A stretch of 8,962 nt of DNA, taken from JBGTBQ01 sp041749275 (lineage in GTDB: Bacteria; Acidobacteriota; Blastocatellia; Pyrinomonadales; Pyrinomonadaceae). Numbering within the stretch: the first letter of the stretch is position 1; every line of letters begins with the position of its first letter. Positions 6,441 through 8,962 of the stretch are shown in pieces. The stretch spans positions 1-8,962 of the forward strand of contig JBGTBQ010000380.1 of assembly GCA_041749275.1 (NCBI GenBank). The letters are read 5' to 3'. Made by a program: the position numbers and the translations under genes. The notes under the pieces were generated by a model. That model had not been told where the DNA came from. It made no database searches and saw only the letters and a list, made by a program, of their open reading frames with translations.

Positions 6441-6459
6441 GTGATTCTCCGGCGAGATG

Positions 6460-6834
6460 TTACTTACGCGGGATGCGAATCTTCTGGCCCGGAAAAATCT
6501 TGTCCGGGTCTTTGATCGTGTCGCGGTTGGCCTCGTGAATTTCCTGCCACGAGACGCCGTGCTTCTTCCCGATGGCGCTCAGGGTGTCGCCCGCCGCGAT
6601 GGTGTACTCGTCGCCCGCGCCGCCCGGGATGACATCTATGTCGAGGACGAGGTCGCCGGAGCGCATGTCCGGGTCAAGGCGATTGTACTCGTCCCAGAGC
6701 TTTTGCTTGGCGCCTTCGCTCGTGGCCGCCCCGGTTACGCGGAGCACTTCGCCGTCCTCCAGCACGTTGAGATTGATGATGCCGACCGCGCCGGCCATAT
6801 CAATTAAGGATTGGTATTTATCTTTCGCCGCCAT
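6460..6834 (-). CDS. BON-like/LysM domain protein (Kbp/YgaU-like)
   Basis: 124 residues, no signal peptide. The C-terminal LysM domain covers residues 76-123: DEYTIAAGDTLSAIGKKHG, then WQEIHEANRD, DPDKIFPGQKIRIP. These are the hallmark YTVxxGDTLS...IYPGQxLRIP features. The N-terminal half (about 7-68: KYQSLIDMAGAVGI..NVLEDGEVLRVTGAA..EGAKQKLWDEY) has the shape of a BON domain. The BON plus LysM order, size and absence of a secretion signal match E. coli Kbp (YgaU), a cytoplasmic potassium-binding protein; equal function here is inference. The start is well fixed: minus-strand GGAGGTGA (plus 6841-6848) lies 6 bases before ATG 6834. It begins 15 bases after the stop of the upstream BON lipoprotein gene, so the two form an operon. 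Confidence 0.88.
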   Translation of the reverse strand: MAAKDKYQSLIDMAGAVGIINLNVLEDGEVLRVTGAATSEGAKQKLWDEYNRLDPDMRSGDLVLDIDVIPGGAGDEYTIAAGDTLSAIGKKHGVSWQEIHEANRDTIKDPDKIFPGQKIRIPRK

Positions 6835-6849
6835 CTTTTTTCACCTCCC

Positions 6850-7209
6850 TCATTTGAGGTCTAGTTGATTGTTGACTTTCTTCGGGCCGGCGTCGTTGGC
6901 GGCCTTCATCGCGTCCGGAAGCTTGGCGCGCGGGATGCTCCCTTTCAGCGTCACTTCGCCGCCGGCGACCTCGACCGTCACCCCCGTCACGCCCGCCTTC
7001 GTCAGGTTGGCCTCGATGCTGTTCTTCAGCGTCGTGTCCGGCGCGATGCTCGGCGCGGCCACGGGCGCCGGCGTGGAGATGACGATGGCCGTGTTCGTGT
7101 TGGCCGGGGCGTTCTCGGTCTTACCTCCGCACGCCGCCGCCGCGAGCGACAGCGCGAGCAGCGCCAGCCCGATGATTAACTTACTGTTCCTAGCGGAACT
7201 GAATGTCAT
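6850..7209 (-). CDS. BON-domain lipoprotein
   Basis: 119 residues from ATG 7209. An N-terminal signal (basic SARNSK, then IIGLALLALSLAAAAC) leads to a likely lipidated C27 followed by GGK. The lipobox AAAC is slightly atypical (Ala at -3). A Thr/Pro/Ala-rich flexible tether covers residues 30-58. A BON domain covers about 59-119 (TTLKNSIEANLTKAG..GVTVEVAGGEVTLKGSI...AMKAANDAGPKKVNNQLDL), a phospholipid-associated fold found in periplasmic OsmY-type proteins. The 7209 start is preferred over an in-frame ATG at 7266 because AAAGGAGT (plus 7216-7223) lies 6 bases before it and the longer form would put 19 residues before the signal peptide. It probably acts at the membrane face of the periplasm. 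First gene of the operon with the LysM protein. Confidence 0.85.
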   Translation of the reverse strand: MTFSSARNSKLIIGLALLALSLAAAACGGKTENAPANTNTAIVISTPAPVAAPSIAPDTTLKNSIEANLTKAGVTGVTVEVAGGEVTLKGSIPRAKLPDAMKAANDAGPKKVNNQLDLK

Positions 7210-7276
7210 GAGAAGACTCCTTTCCGATGGTTGTTTAAAAGCTTGACGAGGATTGTTGGATAACAAGTTGCCGAGA

Positions 7277-7305
7277 ATATTGTTCCACCGTCACTTATTT
7301 GTCAA
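7277..7305 (-). promoter_or_regulatory. Candidate promoter of the BON/LysM operon
   Basis: On the minus strand a perfect TTGACA (plus 7300-7305) is followed after 17 bases by CAATAT (plus 7277-7282, only 3 of 6 matches to TATAAT). It lies about 68 bases upstream of the lipoprotein start. The -10 is weak, so the exact start of transcription is uncertain. Confidence 0.4.
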
Positions 7306-7328
7306 ACCTTTGCGACGCAGAGTAAACT
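7299..7328 (+). promoter_or_regulatory. Candidate promoter of the TPP-riboswitch/thiC transcript
   Basis: TTGTCA (7299-7304, 5 of 6) and TAAACT (7323-7328, 4 of 6) are 18 bases apart. Transcription would begin near 7335, about 40 bases before the riboswitch aptamer. Its -35 overlaps the -35 of the opposing operon. Confidence 0.4.
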
Positions 7329-7375
7329 CCACCTGAATCCGTCCCGCGTGTCGAATCGTGCGGGCAGAACATTTT

Positions 7376-7470
7376 ACGGGGGAGCCGCGCTTCGATTGAT
7401 CGCGGCTGAGAGTCGCCGGCGGGTGAGACCCTTTGAACCTGATGCGGTTAGTACCGCCGAAGGGAGTTTG
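7376..7470 (+). ncRNA. TPP riboswitch aptamer (THI box) upstream of thiC
   Basis: The conserved core is unmistakable: CTGAGA (7406-7411), then GACCCTTTGAACCTGAT (7427-7443), GGTTAGTACC (7446-7455) and CGAAGGGA (7458-7465). Visible helices: P2 GGG/CCC (in 7378-7382 with 7429-7431); P3 GCCGCG 7384-7389 with 7401-7406; an optional P3a, 7413-7417 with 7422-7426; P4 CCT 7438-7440 with AGG 7461-7463; P5 GCGG 7444-7447 with 7454-7457. P1 is weak and hard to place. The aptamer binds thiamin pyrophosphate and controls the downstream thiC, whose product begins the thiamin pyrimidine pathway. The terminator immediately after it indicates transcriptional attenuation. Confidence 0.96.
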
Positions 7471-7474
7471 ATGC

Positions 7475-7520
7475 GGAAGACCGTTCCAACCCTTCGTGTG
7501 TGGAACGGTCTTTCGTTTTG
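7475..7520 (+). terminator. Intrinsic terminator as riboswitch expression platform
   Basis: Stem AAGACCGTTCCA (7477-7488) pairs perfectly with 7501-7512 and extends by a G-T wobble and a G-C pair to 7475/7514. The loop is 12 bases and the tail TTTCGTTTTG is T-rich. It lies between the TPP aptamer and thiC. TPP binding should favour it, stopping transcription before thiC. Seven loop bases (7490-7496) are complementary to the aptamer's 3' core (7458-7464), suggesting the switching contact. Confidence 0.8.
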
Positions 7521-7546
7521 CGGGCCGCCTTGAAGAGCAGGCCCGC
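7520..7546 (+). other. Second hairpin abutting the thiC ribosome binding site
   Basis: GCGGGCC (7520-7526) pairs with GGCCCGC (7540-7546) around a 13-base loop. The stem ends directly before GAGGA (7547-7551), the likely thiC ribosome binding site, 11 bases from ATG 7563. It may insulate or expose that site once the terminator has been read through. No regulatory role is shown by sequence. Confidence 0.5.
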
Positions 7547-7562
7547 GAGGAAACCAACTGAC

Positions 7563-8962
<1,400 letters not shown>

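Overview
The window is a GC-rich (about 60% by eye) bacterial chromosome segment carrying mostly housekeeping metabolism, with one lower-GC two-gene insert. Recognisable genes are proC (5' part), queG, moaA and thiC (5' part, under a TPP riboswitch). Between them lie lineage-specific envelope or secreted proteins. High GC, GGAGG-type ribosome binding sites, long perfect hairpins with poor U tails and secreted BON/LysM proteins would fit an Acidobacteriota-like Gram-negative. That placement is an inference from general character only, since no phylogenetic marker is present.

Layout, left to right. Positions 1-191 (minus) hold the N-terminal 63 codons of a pyrroline-5-carboxylate reductase that runs off the left edge. 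It is divergent from queG (436-1410, plus), a cobalamin/[4Fe-4S] epoxyqueuosine reductase whose GTG start lies where transcription should begin after an extended -10 box. At 1470-3118 is a tightly coupled pair: an SMC/ABC-like AAA ATPase, and a protein with TOPRIM/DUF4276-like acidic motifs whose ATG overlaps the ATPase stop by 4 bases. The first half of the ATPase is about 45% GC, against about 70% in the adjacent part of queG. This pair is the best candidate in the window for an accessory, possibly defence-related system, but no function can be proven from sequence.

At 3172-5154 are two exported proteins of unknown function: a small N-terminally anchored protein and a 458-residue secreted protein with a long disordered linker. 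They are closed by a 13-bp hairpin terminator. moaA (5324-6319), complete with both Fe-S cysteine sets and the C-terminal Gly-Gly, has its own promoter and ends at a perfect 26-bp hairpin. That hairpin also separates it from a convergent two-gene minus-strand operon: a BON-domain lipoprotein (7209-6850) followed by a BON-like/LysM Kbp-type cytoplasmic protein (6834-6460).

The final block is the divergent control region 7277-7562. Opposing promoter candidates share one TTTGTCAAA sequence as their -35 regions. On the plus strand a TPP (THI-box) riboswitch follows, then an intrinsic terminator, a second hairpin abutting the ribosome binding site, and thiC (7563 to the right edge, open). Thiamin pyrimidine synthesis is therefore predicted to be shut off by TPP through premature termination.
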